Of a stretch of DNA of 64,000 bases, positions 21,443 to 32,490 are shown in pieces. The notes under the pieces were generated by a model that was given only the letters and a program-made list of their open reading frames with translations, did not search any database and was not told the origin of the DNA. Origin of the DNA: Eleusine coracana subsp. coracana (lineage: Eukaryota; Streptophyta; Magnoliopsida; Poales; Poaceae); NCBI GenBank assembly GCA_032690845.1, contig CM064427.1:17743501-17807500 (forward strand). Direction: 5' to 3'. Every line of letters starts with the position of its first letter. The stretch's first letter is position 1. The translations under genes and the position numbers were made by a program.

Positions 21443-22797
21443 CGTCGTCGCACGCGCGCTTGGTCTGGCCAAGCTGGTCTGGGCCGCGCAAAGCCTTGGG
21501 GCCTCAACCCGCGCGAGCCAGATCCGGCTCGAAAAAACCCACCGCCGGCCTCAACCGCTGGGCCGAGCGGTAGATCTGGCCCATGAAGCCAAAAAAACAA
21601 ATTTTTATTTAATTTTTCATTTCTAGTAATAACAACAAACTTTGAAAATGCACAGGAAAATAATTACTATGAATTTTGGAGAAAACTAAATTTGCTAGAC
21701 CTTCACTAGACATGTACTATTTTAGAAAAATATTAAATCCCTCTGCATATTAGTATTTTTACCAGCACTAAATTAAATAGCTAAAACACTAATAAATTCA
21801 TAAGTAAATTTATGTGAATGATAAGTTCCTGAGACTTGGTGTAAAATCATTTTTGGACATGTTTAATCCCCCTGCAAGGTCACACTTTATAATGCTTTGA
21901 ATAAGTGTCACAATTAATTAATCGAGCTCTTCATTGTTTTTATTTAAAATTAGTGGCACCGTGCATGTAAGTGAAAGTTGGCCAATAAATCACTCCTGGT
22001 ATGTCCTATCTACAGTAAATCAGCCATATGCAAATGAACTTCAAAACCATGCTAAATAATTTTTGGCTTCTAAGATTTAATAATTCACTTCCACATATGA
22101 TATTGTCGTGTTAACGTATTGGTTGAGAAAGTTCCATGAACCATCTCTCTTATACATCATATAGATCACGAAGTGAACCACGTGGAGGCAGGATAGGAGC
22201 AGGAGCTAGAAGAACCGGGTGGTGTTTCAGCTGACCGGGAGCAGGACCAAGGCAAGCCGTGGTCCATCCCACCAATATTTACCGCTTTTTGTTTTATCAC
22301 TAGGAGTATGATATAGGTTTTGCCTGTGCATTAGGTTTATAAGAGTTGATTGAAACCACATAGAGCTACGTCCTGAGCACCAAATACTCAGCAAGTGGAC
22401 TCACTGCGGTGGTAGGTTCCACTGAGAGGGCCAACGTCCTGGCTGCTGGAACATCAAGTAGGAGCGGTGCACCGACAATAAGGAGTAGTCCGTTGTTTGT
22501 CGGTTCGGTATTTTGGGCAGAACACCTATCATTGCCAGATGTTCCTATGTGTATCGCCATAAGAGGACATCTGTATCTTACTTTCCATTGGACCATTTAA
22601 TACTGTTGAACGATTTTGCTTCGTATTTTCTAAACTCTAGTTTGTAACTTAAACTCGGATTTATTTAAAACTCTGTACTCCATCTATGTTCTTGTTGTAA
22701 CTGTTTTATTTCTTTCATGTGTTGTAGTATTGGGCGTCACAGCACGTGTCATCATCCGAGAAAGATCCTAGAATGGAGCCGTCTCCGTGGTAAGACG
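21443..22797 (+). repeat. Right part of the 3' LTR of the Tekay-like element
   Basis: Aligns with 4,149-5,112 and 6,045-6,412 of the 5' LTR. It lacks the 0.9 kb at 5,113-5,980. A 40-bp block at 22,356-22,395 matches 5,981-6,020 only as reverse complement (35 of 40 bases). Confidence 0.8.
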
Positions 22798-22996
22798 GTT
22801 ATGTTACAAAACCTGATCACCACAGTCCCTCCATCAGGGTACCCCGGTCATCAGGCATGCAGTCGAGGGGTAGGTCGACAGATCGGCCTCCTCACCATCA
22901 CCGCACGTTCTTCACCCTTTTTCTTTTGCAAGGATGACGTCTTTCGCGTTTAAATTACAAGACTATCCGAACGCTGGAGGAACTATGGGCTACCAG
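22798..22996. other. Short unassigned spacer
   Basis: No gene or repeat recognised. It separates the Tekay-like LTR end from the next LTR-like block. Confidence 0.4.
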
Positions 22997-24240
22997 TGTA
23001 ACACCCTAGGTATCACCCTACCTAGAGGTTACTAATAAAACAGTAAAATATTACTAAGTAAATAAATTATAGAAAATTTTGGCAAGTTTTTCCTATAATT
23101 CCTATCATCCGCGGACACACGGGTAAAGAATAAGAGCACAAATAATATATTGCATAACTAGCATTTCTCATCAACCTCAATAACCGAGATAAACTCTAGG
23201 CGACTCCAAAGCGACCACATGACAGTTCTCAACGACATAATAATTATTCAACTCACATGATCTAGAATAACGACTATCAAAAGAATGTGCGATGATCAAA
23301 ACAATGTGGCTACTCCCTTCCCATGCATGCCTGATCATCGGGTACCTAAAAGACCAAACCAACACAAGGGTGAGTAAAAACGCTCAGCAAGTACAATTTG
23401 GAACCAAAGAACACAATTGAAACAACTCAAATCCAGAACATAAGAACATCTTTCATGAAACAATCATGAACAGTAGTTTCCTTCTAAAACGGACGTCACC
23501 TAAAACTTTCTTTGCATTTACCGGTAAAGCCGAATAAGTGGGGACAACACTTATTCACAGGAAACCTAAACATAAGAACCAGATTGCACAACCGGTGTTT
23601 ATGCAAAATGCCGACACTTGAACAGTATGAAAAGAAACACATGAAACTCAAACATTTATATGAACACATGAAACAATGATCATAGGAAATCAACCGGTTT
23701 GAGGCACAAGGTTTGAGGCGACAAGGTGGAGAAAACTATGAGAGATAGTGTCAGTGTTTTGAATCACCGGCTAGTAAAATTCTATGTATTGCACATTTAA
23801 ACCCGGATGGTACACAAGAGGACATGAGTTATTATACCGGATCGGGGAGAACACCTACGATCAGTTCGTGGCTGCTCATGTTACTTGTATCAAGATTGTA
23901 AAGGGGAAGACACAACAATGGCAATTGAGGAGGCAGGGCTCCAAGTTTCTATGGGCAAATGTGTGAGTATGAGTGTAAGAGAACGTGAATGTGTGTCTTG
24001 TGTGTGCTCGTGAACCTGGTCCCCCTGGAAGAAGATGAAGGCCTTCCCTTTTATACATCAAGGTGTTGGGCTCATTTACAGAGAGAGAGAGAGAAGTCAA
24101 TACGGGAGGGGGCTGATGGTGTCGTTGTTGGCCATCAATGCCTTGAATCCTATCGTGGCACACTCTTGAGTCGATATGTCCCGTTGGACCTGTTCATTGG
24201 TCTGACGCAATTGTCACTGTGGATTCCATCATAGTCATTG
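22997..24240 (-). repeat. Antisense LTR-like block of a gypsy element
   Basis: Begins TGTAACACCCTAGG on the plus strand, a common terminal sequence of grass gypsy LTRs. It contains the antisense signal pair GGGTGAGTAAAAACGCTCAGC (23,371 on) seen in such LTRs. A TATA-like TATAAAA lies on the minus strand at 24,049-24,055. No internal element sequence was identified and the right border is uncertain. The flanks give no convincing duplication. Confidence 0.5.
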
Positions 24241-24269
24241 CATGATCACCCTGTTGATGGACCTGTAAA

Positions 24270-24860
24270 GTACCAGGCGAAATAAGGGTTATAAGTCATT
24301 GTGATGAAGTAATCCGGCTTCCCAAAACACTGGACAATAGCCATTGCATTAAGAAATCTTTGCTGCATGTTAGGGTTGCCACCCGGAAAAGTACGCGGAA
24401 GCACAATTCTCTTGCCAACCTTAGATGCTTGTGTCTCTCCAGCCGAAAGTACAACAACCACACCCTAGGTCACACAAATCATAATATGAATAGATAGAAC
24501 ATCTAAACTTTTGAGCTAAAAACTCAGAGTGAAATAATATGAGAGGCTACCTGGTATATATCGGCACGTATGAGTTTTTGATTTTCAGGATTGGAGTACC
24601 AGTCTAGCCTCATTGACTTCTTGATATACATGTGAACAGCCCATTGTTGGAAAAGCCGGCAACCAAATAGCAGGATGTTAAATAGAGCCTTTCTAATTTG
24701 CAGCTTAAAACGATAGTACTCCCTTGCAGTGACGGTAGCTTAAAATAATAGTACTCCCTTGCAGTGACAAATCTAGATGACGATTCAGCTGCATCTGCCA
24801 TCCTGTTTAAGAAATCACCTCCTTGGACAACATTTCCCTCTTCATTGTCCTCTAGCTCTT
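24270..24860 (-). pseudogene. Helitron Rep (Helitron_like_N) fragment with an intron
   Basis: On the minus strand the pieces RFVTAREYYYFKL, LLFGCRLFQQWAVHMYIKK and MRLDWYSNPENQKLIRADIY are followed by VGKRIVLPRTFPGGNPNMQQ and NAMAIVQCFGKPDYFITMTY. This is the N-terminal part of Helitron Rep-helicase proteins. An 86-bp gap at 24,465-24,550 begins GTAGCC after CAG and ends CCTAG, so it looks like a spliceable intron, and joining across it keeps the frame. The Rep HUH motif, the helicase and both Helitron termini are absent. A 31-bp duplication near 24,703 and 24,738 disrupts the start. Confidence 0.85.
24703..24768. repeat. Short tandem duplication inside the Helitron fragment
   Basis: Two copies of about 31 bp, both ending AGTACTCCCTTGCAGTGAC, lie 4 bp apart and differ at two bases. 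Confidence 0.85.
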
Positions 24861-24982
24861 GGACATCATCATCTCAGAAAATGCAGAATCACTGATTCTG
24901 ATGCTAAGGCACAATGCAATTTATAGACCAACACAATCTAATTTTTTCATATCGGATGTGGCATGGTTATCTTCGTCGCGCT

Positions 24983-25611
24983 TAGGGATGAAAGCGGTCG
25001 GAAATGATCCGAAAAAGGCTCCATTGTTTTTGTTTTCATAAGCGAAATCGATAACAGTATTGACGGAAACAAATACTTCATCGGTATTTCGGTAAAGTTG
25101 GAAATTATATTATTGCAACTAAAACGGACGGTATCGATCGGGAATCGATATTAACAATCAGAAACATAAATTGTGAAAATTAGAGGTGTGATGCTTGCGT
25201 CTGGTCGACGACACATGGACTATTATAAACTGGCTGTAGCATATTGATTATTGAATAATTATATATATATGTATGAAAATTGCATTTACAAAAATAGAAA
25301 GTAGACAAAATTTAGGTTGAGAAAAATGATTTATTTTAGGCTAGAAGAATCACTTGCCTTTTAGAGAAATTTGCTATAATCAAAATATTAAATACGGTAA
25401 TTATCTACATTACCCTAGGGTAATTTCCATGTTAAAATAGAAATTTACGGAAATGATCGGAAGACTTTGAAATTGTTTTCACTACCACTTCCACAATTTA
25501 CTACTGTTTTGCTTCCACTTCTTCGGAATATCATTTTCGTATGTTGCAGTCGATAATATGTGAAAACGAGCATCAGTAAACCGATAATTACCACTTTTGC
25601 TTTCATCCCTA
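24983..25611. mobile_element. Non-autonomous hAT element with perfect 8-bp target duplication
   Basis: The 629-bp element has terminal inverted repeats TAGGGATGAAAGC (left) and the exact complement (right). The 8-bp sequence GTCGCGCT is duplicated at 24,975-24,982 and 25,612-25,619. An 8-bp duplication and a TAGGG terminus are typical of hAT. The interior is AT-rich and has no transposase frame, so it would need a transposase supplied elsewhere. The perfect duplication and TIRs suggest it is among the youngest insertions here. Confidence 0.92.
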
Positions 25612-25619
25612 GTCGCGCT

Positions 25620-25905
25620 TATCCATCTTCTATGTGTCTGCTAGCACTCCGTTTATATAATAACGAAAGATTGACTGTGTGTCTGTGTCAGACAGATAAT
25701 CCTGAAAATAAACAGTTTCTGAAGGAGAAAATCGCTGACCAAAACAATTTGCAGGCTCGGCTCGATTTTTCGGAGCATACATTAAAAGAACTTTTGATAG
25801 CGAAAGGCAGTGGAGAAGTCCATGCGGCTTCGGCGGCACAGTTTCGTGTGGTGAAAAGGTTAACTGATGTTGACATATAGGCAAGCACGAAGGAGGATCC
25901 TTGGA
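25620..25905 (+). other. Unassigned open stretch right of the hAT element
   Basis: A frame covering 25,560-25,880 starts inside the hAT element, so at most the last 85 codons could be real. They include NPENKQFLKEKIADQNNLQA and a hydrophilic tail. Not recognised; probably not a gene. Confidence 0.25.
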
Positions 25906-25913
25906 GGCTGGAC

Positions 25914-26082
25914 CAGGGTTTTTATAACCGTGGTTAACCGGTAGGTTTCTCTGGTTAATTGGGAAATCGGTCCGGGCTGATTAGTGAAACCGACCGATCA
26001 GCCGGAGGAAATCAAACCTAGGACTGTAGCAGTTCGGTTAACCAATTGGATTTTTTGGTTAACCGGCTGGTTTTTCACCCTA
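25914..26082. mobile_element. MITE, copy 1 of a CAGGGTTTTTATAACC family
   Basis: Left end CAGGGTTTTTATAACCGTGG, right end TTTTTCACCCTA. The flanks ggctggac (25,906-25,913) and ggccggac (26,083-26,090) match at 7 of 8 bases. The interior is rich in alternating GGTTAACC-like motifs shared with copy 2. Confidence 0.65.
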
Positions 26083-26166
26083 GGCCGGACTAAAATTTGT
26101 ACGTTTATCTATATTATACTGATGGGGAACGAACGGAACCAAAAGAGGTGCAAACAGCATAGTTGC

Positions 26167-27490
26167 ATCCGGCGACATAGGCCCTGTTTTTTGCAGCTTA
26201 TAATCTACTAGATTAATTAATTTAGATTAATTAATCCAATAAGAAAACAAACAACTTAGATTATGAGTCAAGATTAATTAATCCAGAGGTTAGATTATGA
26301 TAATCTAATAATCTCCAAAAGATGTGCTTATTTTGAATTATTTTGATAAAAGACCTACTACCCTCAATTAGTTGGAAGAAATTTCCACCTCTACCATTGG
26401 ACTCCACCGATCGGATCGACTCCCAGCGCATCAATTGTTTCTTCCTCCTCCGCATCCTCTCCATTGAACCTCATCTTCTACCAAGCCCTAACCTCAAATC
26501 CACCTGAATCCTCCCCCGAACCAACAAAATCGGTGCGCATGGATGATGCCAACCCTAAGGATCAGCTCCCCCAAGCCCTTGAGTGGTTGCGCGCCTGACA
26601 TCGAGGACTAGGTCGGCCAACCCAGCTTCCCCGGCCAGATTTGCCTTGTTTGCGGCCCCGTTGCCCTTGGCGGTGCGCCTGCCATCGACGACCAAGTCGG
26701 CCAAGACGGCACGCCTCGGCCCAGGATGCAGCTGCACGAGCAATATTTTTAGCCGAAGCAGGCATGGCTTGCTTGGGCTTGGCAGCGGTCGCCTCGTACG
26801 ATTTGCTTGTGGTCGTACGCTGGCCTCTGTAATTCACGTTCGCCCCCCCTGATGCAATTGCATCGCCTCGTCTAGCTGGAAGCAGGGTTTTTATAACCAT
26901 AGTTAACCTGTTGGTTATGCCGGTTAATCAGAAAACCGGTGCGGTCCGGTTAGTAAAACCGACCGGTCAGCCGAAGAAACCGAACCTAGAACTGTAGTAG
27001 TTCAGTTAAGCGGTCGGTTTCTCCAATTAACCAGCTGATTTTCCACTAAGTTGAGCTGGCCGACTGCCACGGTTATTTGAACCTTGACTGGAAGACGCCG
27101 CCACTTAAGCTCTCGAATTTGCTTGTGCAAATAGCATGCACAGTGCCTATCGTTGTTGGCCGATGCCTGCTTGTTGCTGCCAACAAAAGATTTGGATAGA
27201 TCTGTGAGTTGCTGGTTGCTTTGTTTTCGGCTCTATTGGAGACCACGATTGGAGATAGAATCAAAATGAATTTATTTGAAGTTTTCAAAGTATTCAAATG
27301 TTTACAACCAAAGAAATAGGTCACCTCAAATAGTCAAGTGTACTATATTCTTCTTACATGAAATATAACGTGATCCAACTTAATTAATCTAGGAAAGCAA
27401 ACACCTCCTTTAGATTAATTAGATTAATCAAAATTAAATAATCTAGCACTATAATATAGATTAATTAATCTGCTCGGGAAAGAAACTAGT
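26167..27490. repeat. Possible larger inverted-repeat DNA element
   Basis: The left part (26,167-26,310) and right part (27,360-27,490) share, in opposite orientation, AATTAATCTA-rich sequence. They end in GGCCCTGTTTTTTGC and, on the minus strand, ACTAGTTTCTTTCCC. This resembles a hAT-type element with its centre replaced by other DNA, including MITE copy 2. No target duplication was identified. Confidence 0.35.
26883..27086. mobile_element. MITE, copy 2 of the CAGGGTTTTTATAACC family
   Basis: Starts CAGGGTTTTTATAACC and ends GGTTATTTGAACCTTG, giving imperfect TIRs. The flanks gctggaag (26,875-26,882) and actggaag (27,087-27,094) match at 7 of 8 bases, consistent with a hAT-like 8-bp duplication. 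Confidence 0.75.
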
Positions 27491-28180
27491 GCTTAGATTA
27501 CTCGCAACTCTGAGGCGACCGCGGTGCCGGTGCTGCTCCAGGCCCAAATCTTCCACGGCACCGGAGCTAGCGGCAACGGCGGTGGCGCTCCTCCTAGCTC
27601 ACCGGCTCCGGCAGCTTCGGTGCCTGCTGCAGGCTTGGTCCCTCGGCTCGGCGGAGAAGGCGCCTTGGCGGCTGCGGCGACGGCTGTGCTACTCGGCGGC
27701 TGCGACGAGCGCTTCGGGCTGACTCGACGCACGCGAAAACTTTGTTGACGTCGTGACTCCTTTGCTCGGCAGGGACCCAGTGAGGCCGGTCAACCTCCTT
27801 CTGAGTTATCGGCCTCCTTCCTCTAATGGCCATGGTGCAGAGCTTCGCAGCATTGCAGGCCTCGCCATTGGCCGCAGATTTCTATTTTGTTTAAGATTGA
27901 GATGAACGAATAGATATTGGAGTGGAACCAGGATGGTTGGAGTTGTAAGGACGACCAAACTATTGCTGGCCATCGGATTTGATGAACATTGATATTGGAG
28001 TCCTCTGATCCATTCAATTTGATTAAGGAGATTCTCTAGGTGTATAAAGTTGGATTACTTGATCAAAATTAATCTCTGTTAGGTATGGTAAGTCATGTAG
28101 AGGTAGGAAAATATAAACTGATATATTATATAAGCATATAAATACAATATTGCAACAACCCTAACTCCAATGCTGACACA
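27491..28180. other. GC-rich block then AT-rich spacer, unassigned
   Basis: 27,491-27,760 is GC-rich and open in several frames on both strands with Ala/Pro/Gly-rich products. I could not recognise a family. It may be a captured gene piece or chance GC-rich ORFs. 27,760-28,180 shows nothing recognisable. Confidence 0.3.
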
Positions 28181-28844
28181 AAAGCACCCTTCACTGACAG
28201 TGGAAATGAGCTTGTAGTGGTGGTTTTCTGCCTATCCAAGGGAAGAGATGCCAGTGGCGGTGCTTTTCCACCACCATTGGGAAGGGACTTAAAAAACAAA
28301 AAAAAATCCGGCTTGGGTGGGCCGAGCCTAGCCTAGCCCAGGCAGCAAACTCTAGTGATCTGCGCGCCCGGAGCAGTGCGCCGCAAGCATGCTTGGAGTC
28401 GCCACAGGACTGCTGCCTCAGCGCGCCAGGAGGCCAGGTTTGCCATCTCTTAACCTTGAGGCCACCAGATCCACCGCCTCCGACCTCGACGCTATCGGAT
28501 CCGCATGTCAGGAGGCTAGATCTTGGCGACTAAAGAGGGGAGGGGTGGGAGGAGGCTGTTGGAGGAGGTGGGCGCGAGGGGACTAGGCCGTCGACGCATG
28601 CTGGGAGCATGCCATCGGTGGCAGGGGAGTGTGGGTAGGGAGAAGGACTATGGAGGCGGGCGCGCGTGGGGAGGAAGCCGTCGGCAGTCGAGGGGTGGAG
28701 GCCGTCAGCACACATGAAGGGAGGTAGGAGGCCGACGGTGACCGTGTAGGCGAATGAGGGGAGGGAGGGAGGAGGCCGGCACCGGCAGCATCGGCTCACG
28801 CGTGTGGGAAGTGAGCGGTCGACATCATGCATGCGCGACACGCG

Positions 28845-28888
<44 letters not shown>

Positions 28889-29260
28889 GTGGTTGGGTGT
28901 CATGTTGGGGATAGGGAGTATGAAAAAATTAGGTTAATGTGTCTTGTATATCAAGGAGGATGGAGACGCAACCAGATGAGCCTAAATGGGTCAATGGGTT
29001 AGTTTGGTTCCTAGTGGCGGCCTGATGATGTCATCAGCCACCTATAGCGTCGCCACTGGCATTTTGGACCATTCCGAGTGACAGTATTTGATGACATCAG
29101 AATCCACCGCCCCAGTGATGTTCATTCCCAGTGAGTATTTTCGATGACATCACTTTTGAACTTCCTATTGACGGTTTTCATGTTCATAGCCACTGAAAAA
29201 ACCCAGCGGTAGGGTGGTTTTATAATAGTATGTGGTTTTATAATACTGTGACACATGGAG
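28181..29260. repeat. Possible non-autonomous TIR element with repeated GATGACATCA motif
   Basis: The left part holds TCACTGACAGTGG and GCCAGTGGCGG. The right part holds CGCCACTGGC, CCCCAGTGATG and three copies of GATGACATCA or its complement near 29,025, 29,091 and 29,146. The mirrored CCACTG/CAGTGG words at both sides suggest subterminal repeats of a CACTA-like element around a GC-rich centre. Exact termini were not found. Confidence 0.35.
28849..28885. repeat. (AG)n microsatellite
   Basis: About 18 uninterrupted AG dinucleotides. Confidence 0.97.
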
Positions 29261-30690
29261 GTTAAAGATTAATTGTCTTTCCAAGTATCTGATTCTAGCC
29301 TTCATTACATATGCCGTCAATGAGAATCACTTGATTATACTGATGGTGGAGATCGGATTTGCCTCCACCTCCAGATCGTGTCGAAAACCTCCACTGAAAT
29401 TTCCCTACATGCATAAACAGTAAATATAAGAAGGCATTTGCCTTCGGGCAACCAGGACGTCAACATTTCTTTAAATTTAGCAATATATAAAAATATATTA
29501 TGCACTTATAATTGCAAATGTAAACAACAAAAAAATCTAATTCGGAAATAAATTTAGTATGCAAAAAATCAGTTCTATAGTAAAACAACCAATTCATAAT
29601 ACTGTACCTTCTGAATTAATTTTCTATAGACGTTACAGGTGCATGGGTTGTTGGATAAGTGAAGTGTATTGTAAACGTTCCTTTTTTTCTCAAAGTATTG
29701 GTGGAGTTTTTATTGGTGGCAAGATTATTGCTGGCCAAGGCCGTAACTAGCTCCTCAAACCCTCGGCTAAAGGGTGGCTCGGAGGACAAACCGGGATATA
29801 TGAATGGCGGCGCAGGCATATCTATAAATCATAGGGAGATCAGGGATAGATCAAAGTTATTGTGGCGGTTTTTCCTAATCTAACTACATTTGTTTGTACT
29901 CATTTTTTTTACTAGAGGGATTACACATTACTGGATTTCAATATTGTCAAATTCGAGCATTTAAACAGGTCCAAGGTAAAATAAACTTTACTATTTGTGA
30001 ATACATGGGAGTAGCTTATAGGGCTCTGAATCCAAATAATTAAGTAGTTAGATTTTGCATTGTTTTCGCCAACAGTGCACCCATTTAATAGTAGGCCACA
30101 TACATTGTTTCCGCCAACAGTAGTGGTTGCGTCACATAACAAAGTGCAGCTGTTTTTCTGTAGCGGCTGAAGCTATACCACCTGATGCCAACATTCACTG
30201 TAATCGCATATGAACTATAATTTCACATCTAACCCATGGAGGCAAATAATGAGCTGGTGATCCATGGCTAATGAGATTGAAGGATGAGAGCGATCTCTAG
30301 ATGGGTTTCCTTCACCCCGAGATGGGTTTCCTTCGCCCCGACGAGGGGACTCAAGGAGAGAGCAGAGAGGCACCCCAGTCTCCAAGCCGCTGTGGCCAGA
30401 GACGGTCTTGGCGCGGCAGAGGTCTGCGATACCGGAAAGTCCTTTGTGCTGTTAACAGCACATGCTCATAATACCGGTCCCCGCCCAACTCCTAATACCG
30501 GTCCAGAATGCTGAAATACCCACCGGCGAGTGGGGAGTTCGTTTTGTTGATTCGGGCGTACAGCAGTTTGGGCGGCGGGATGGGGCATTTTCAGCAGTGA
30601 GGCAGCGCCCGGAGGTAGACAAAGGTCCTTCCAATCATTGCAGATGGCATCGCCTGGGCCCCACGGCTAAAGAAATGGAGAAATACCATC
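29261..30690. other. No recognisable gene or element
   Basis: AT-rich DNA with short frames only. A 22-bp tandem duplication of AGATGGGTTTCCTTC-type sequence lies near 30,298-30,340. Confidence 0.4.
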
Positions 30691-30779
30691 GTCTGGTAAA
30701 TGGGTTGCCCGTCGAGTAGATCAGGCATACGCCTCCCCTGCGCGAAATGTTGGTCCCCATAAAAAATATCATCTGCCCT

Positions 30780-32490
30780 CCGTGCTCCATCCATTCGCTA
30801 CCGTTGATAGCAAAAGTTCCGCTTCCGATAGGGATACGTCATCTGGTGATGTGTCTGTAGAGGTCGTCTTTGCCAGCGATAAGGTTCGGTGTTCCCTGTC
30901 TGCTGATCCCCTTTTCGATTGTCACACAGCGGAGTCCGTCTCCCGTTTCTGGGTGCTAGATGACGTTGAGATTTATCCGGAATTTTCTCCGAGCGTTGTC
31001 GATCTCGTGGGAACGACATCGATCCATGGCTTCTCGGTGAAGCATTTGGCCGAGGTGAAAGCAAAACTACATGATTCTTCTTTTGTTTCCAAGGTGAGGG
31101 GTTCGTCTTCTCTCTAGCATCGACCGAGGTGTCGGCTCGGAAAGCCTGTGATCTTTTGAGCGTATTGGCAGGTGAGCATAAGGTGTCGGACGGTTCTTGG
31201 TCGATGCCTTTACCCTGACGTCATTCGTTCTTGGCTTTGCATCTAGGTGACTACAAGGTGACGTACGTGCGGATGGGAGTTTCCGCGTATGGTTTGAGAC
31301 TGAGGGATGTCGCGGGTGATCTGCCAGAATCATCGATGGCGGCGGGTCTGGTTTCATTGGCGAAGGCAGTTGATTTTGCTTGCCAAATCGCTGCTTTTCC
31401 GGATGGCGCGAGTTGTGCGGAGACGTGTGCAGCGGAGGCATTTCTGAAGCAAACTTTTCTCCCCGGTTCTACAGGTTCCAATGGGGATCTTTCGTATGAC
31501 CCCTTGGAACCATCGATTGGCCGCAGGCGGGGGGTACAGGTGGTGGCAAGACCGGACAGATCCTCTCTCGTTGAGGAACCTTGCCTCTAGGTCATGTGTT
31601 GATGCCACCCTCTCACGATCTCGTTCCCTGGCGGCGCCTTTCTTACGTTCCTTTGCACAGGTGGCACATGGACGCATGGATGCGAAGGGGGGGGGGGGGG
31701 GGAGGGGGGGGGGGGGGGGGAGGGAAGAGTGGTGCGGCTGTCACTGGTGGCAATAATGTTGGTGTTGTCGTCGTTGCTGCGGAAGGCAGTGTCGTAGCTA
31801 GAGGGCCATGAGGTGGTCGTGGGGGTGGCCGCAGTGGTGTTCGCTATGACGAAAGAGGACCTTTTGATTCTCAATTTGATTTTTATGGTGGTTTCGGAGG
31901 CTATGACAACGACACTGGTTTCTTGGGGGGAGGGGGGCGGGGGAAGGGGGGGGGGCAGATTTCTACCCTGACTTCCCATTCCCTCCAAACTTCATTCTAG
32001 GATGGGGTTGGCCCAATATGGGCAATGGAGGTTGGGGTCATGGAGGTTGCTATGCTGGGCGCCTAGGCGACCAGTTCCAGGGTTGAGGGGCTGGCTCTGC
32101 AACAGCTTTGGCGCAAGGAGATGCTACGACAGCAGATGCTGATGCCACGCTGGGAGCTGAGATTGCTGCGCTAAAAGCTAATGTCAGGGCTCTTAAGGAA
32201 ACCGCTATGCGCCAACTTTGTGCTTGACTTTTATTGCCCCTGCCGAGTACATTGGTAAGATGGACAAGGACTTCTCTAATGCAGCTAACTGCTCTTTGGT
32301 TGTTAAAGAAAAGTTGGAAAAGTTAGACACTGCTAATAAGAATCGCAATTGTTATACATGTGGGGCTAAGGGTCACTTTATTGGTCAATGTGCGACAACG
32401 TTGCTATGTGAAGTTTGTGTTGGAATGATGTTGGTTGTTTATATGCACCCGTTTGTATATCGTAAGCGGCTGGTACACATTGTAGTCTTT
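30780..32490 (+). pseudogene. Decayed ORF region with glycine-rich stretch and CCHC zinc knuckle
   Basis: Open pieces at 30,782-31,117 and 31,231-31,590 encode a hydrophilic protein I do not recognise (for example WVLDDVEIYPEFSPSVVDLV). A Gly-rich segment follows at 31,685-32,080 with long G runs. A short coiled-coil-like piece (about 32,130-32,200) and a zinc knuckle C-x2-C-x4-H-x4-C (CYTCGAKGHFIGQC) lie at 32,350-32,391. This order fits a retroelement gag or LINE ORF1-type nucleic-acid-binding protein. No RT or endonuclease follows, so the assignment is open. Splice-like AAG/GTGAGG at 31,092 may explain the frame changes. Confidence 0.4.
31688..31722. repeat. Poly-G tract
   Basis: Runs of 8 to 18 G separated by single A. 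A second, weaker G-rich run lies at 31,925-31,960. The run length is prone to assembly error. Confidence 0.9.

Larger units (their letters stand above)
3966..22797 (+). mobile_element. Tekay/Del-like Ty3/gypsy chromovirus with two nested relatives
   Basis: Two diverged direct copies of a long repeat (3,966-6,412 and 14,481-14,582 plus 21,443-22,797) flank a gag-pol region. Between them, in order, are a coiled-coil ORF, gag with zinc knuckle, protease, RT, RNase H, integrase and a C-terminal chromodomain. The domain order and the chromodomain identify a Ty3/gypsy chromovirus. RT wording such as LCVDYQALN and IKNKYPLLRIDILFDQL points to the Tekay/Del group. The left LTR is truncated where it meets the MULE fragment, so no target duplication can be tested. 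A second gypsy family has inserted into pol (12,508-13,408) and into the 3' LTR (14,583-21,442). No functional PBS was recognised after the 5' LTR. Confidence 0.75.

Noticed and set aside
22997..24274. Solo LTR with ACCAG target duplication
   Set aside because: ACCAG occurs on both sides, but the right copy is not preceded by the CA expected at an LTR end, so the duplication is likely chance.
26562..26900. 112-codon minus-strand frame with basic Ala/Arg-rich product
   Set aside because: No motif, runs into MITE copy 2 at 26,883, and a second frame over the same DNA is equally open.
31587..31988. 133-codon minus-strand frame
   Set aside because: Pro-rich translation of poly-G tracts; no domain and inconsistent with the plus-strand zinc-knuckle frame.
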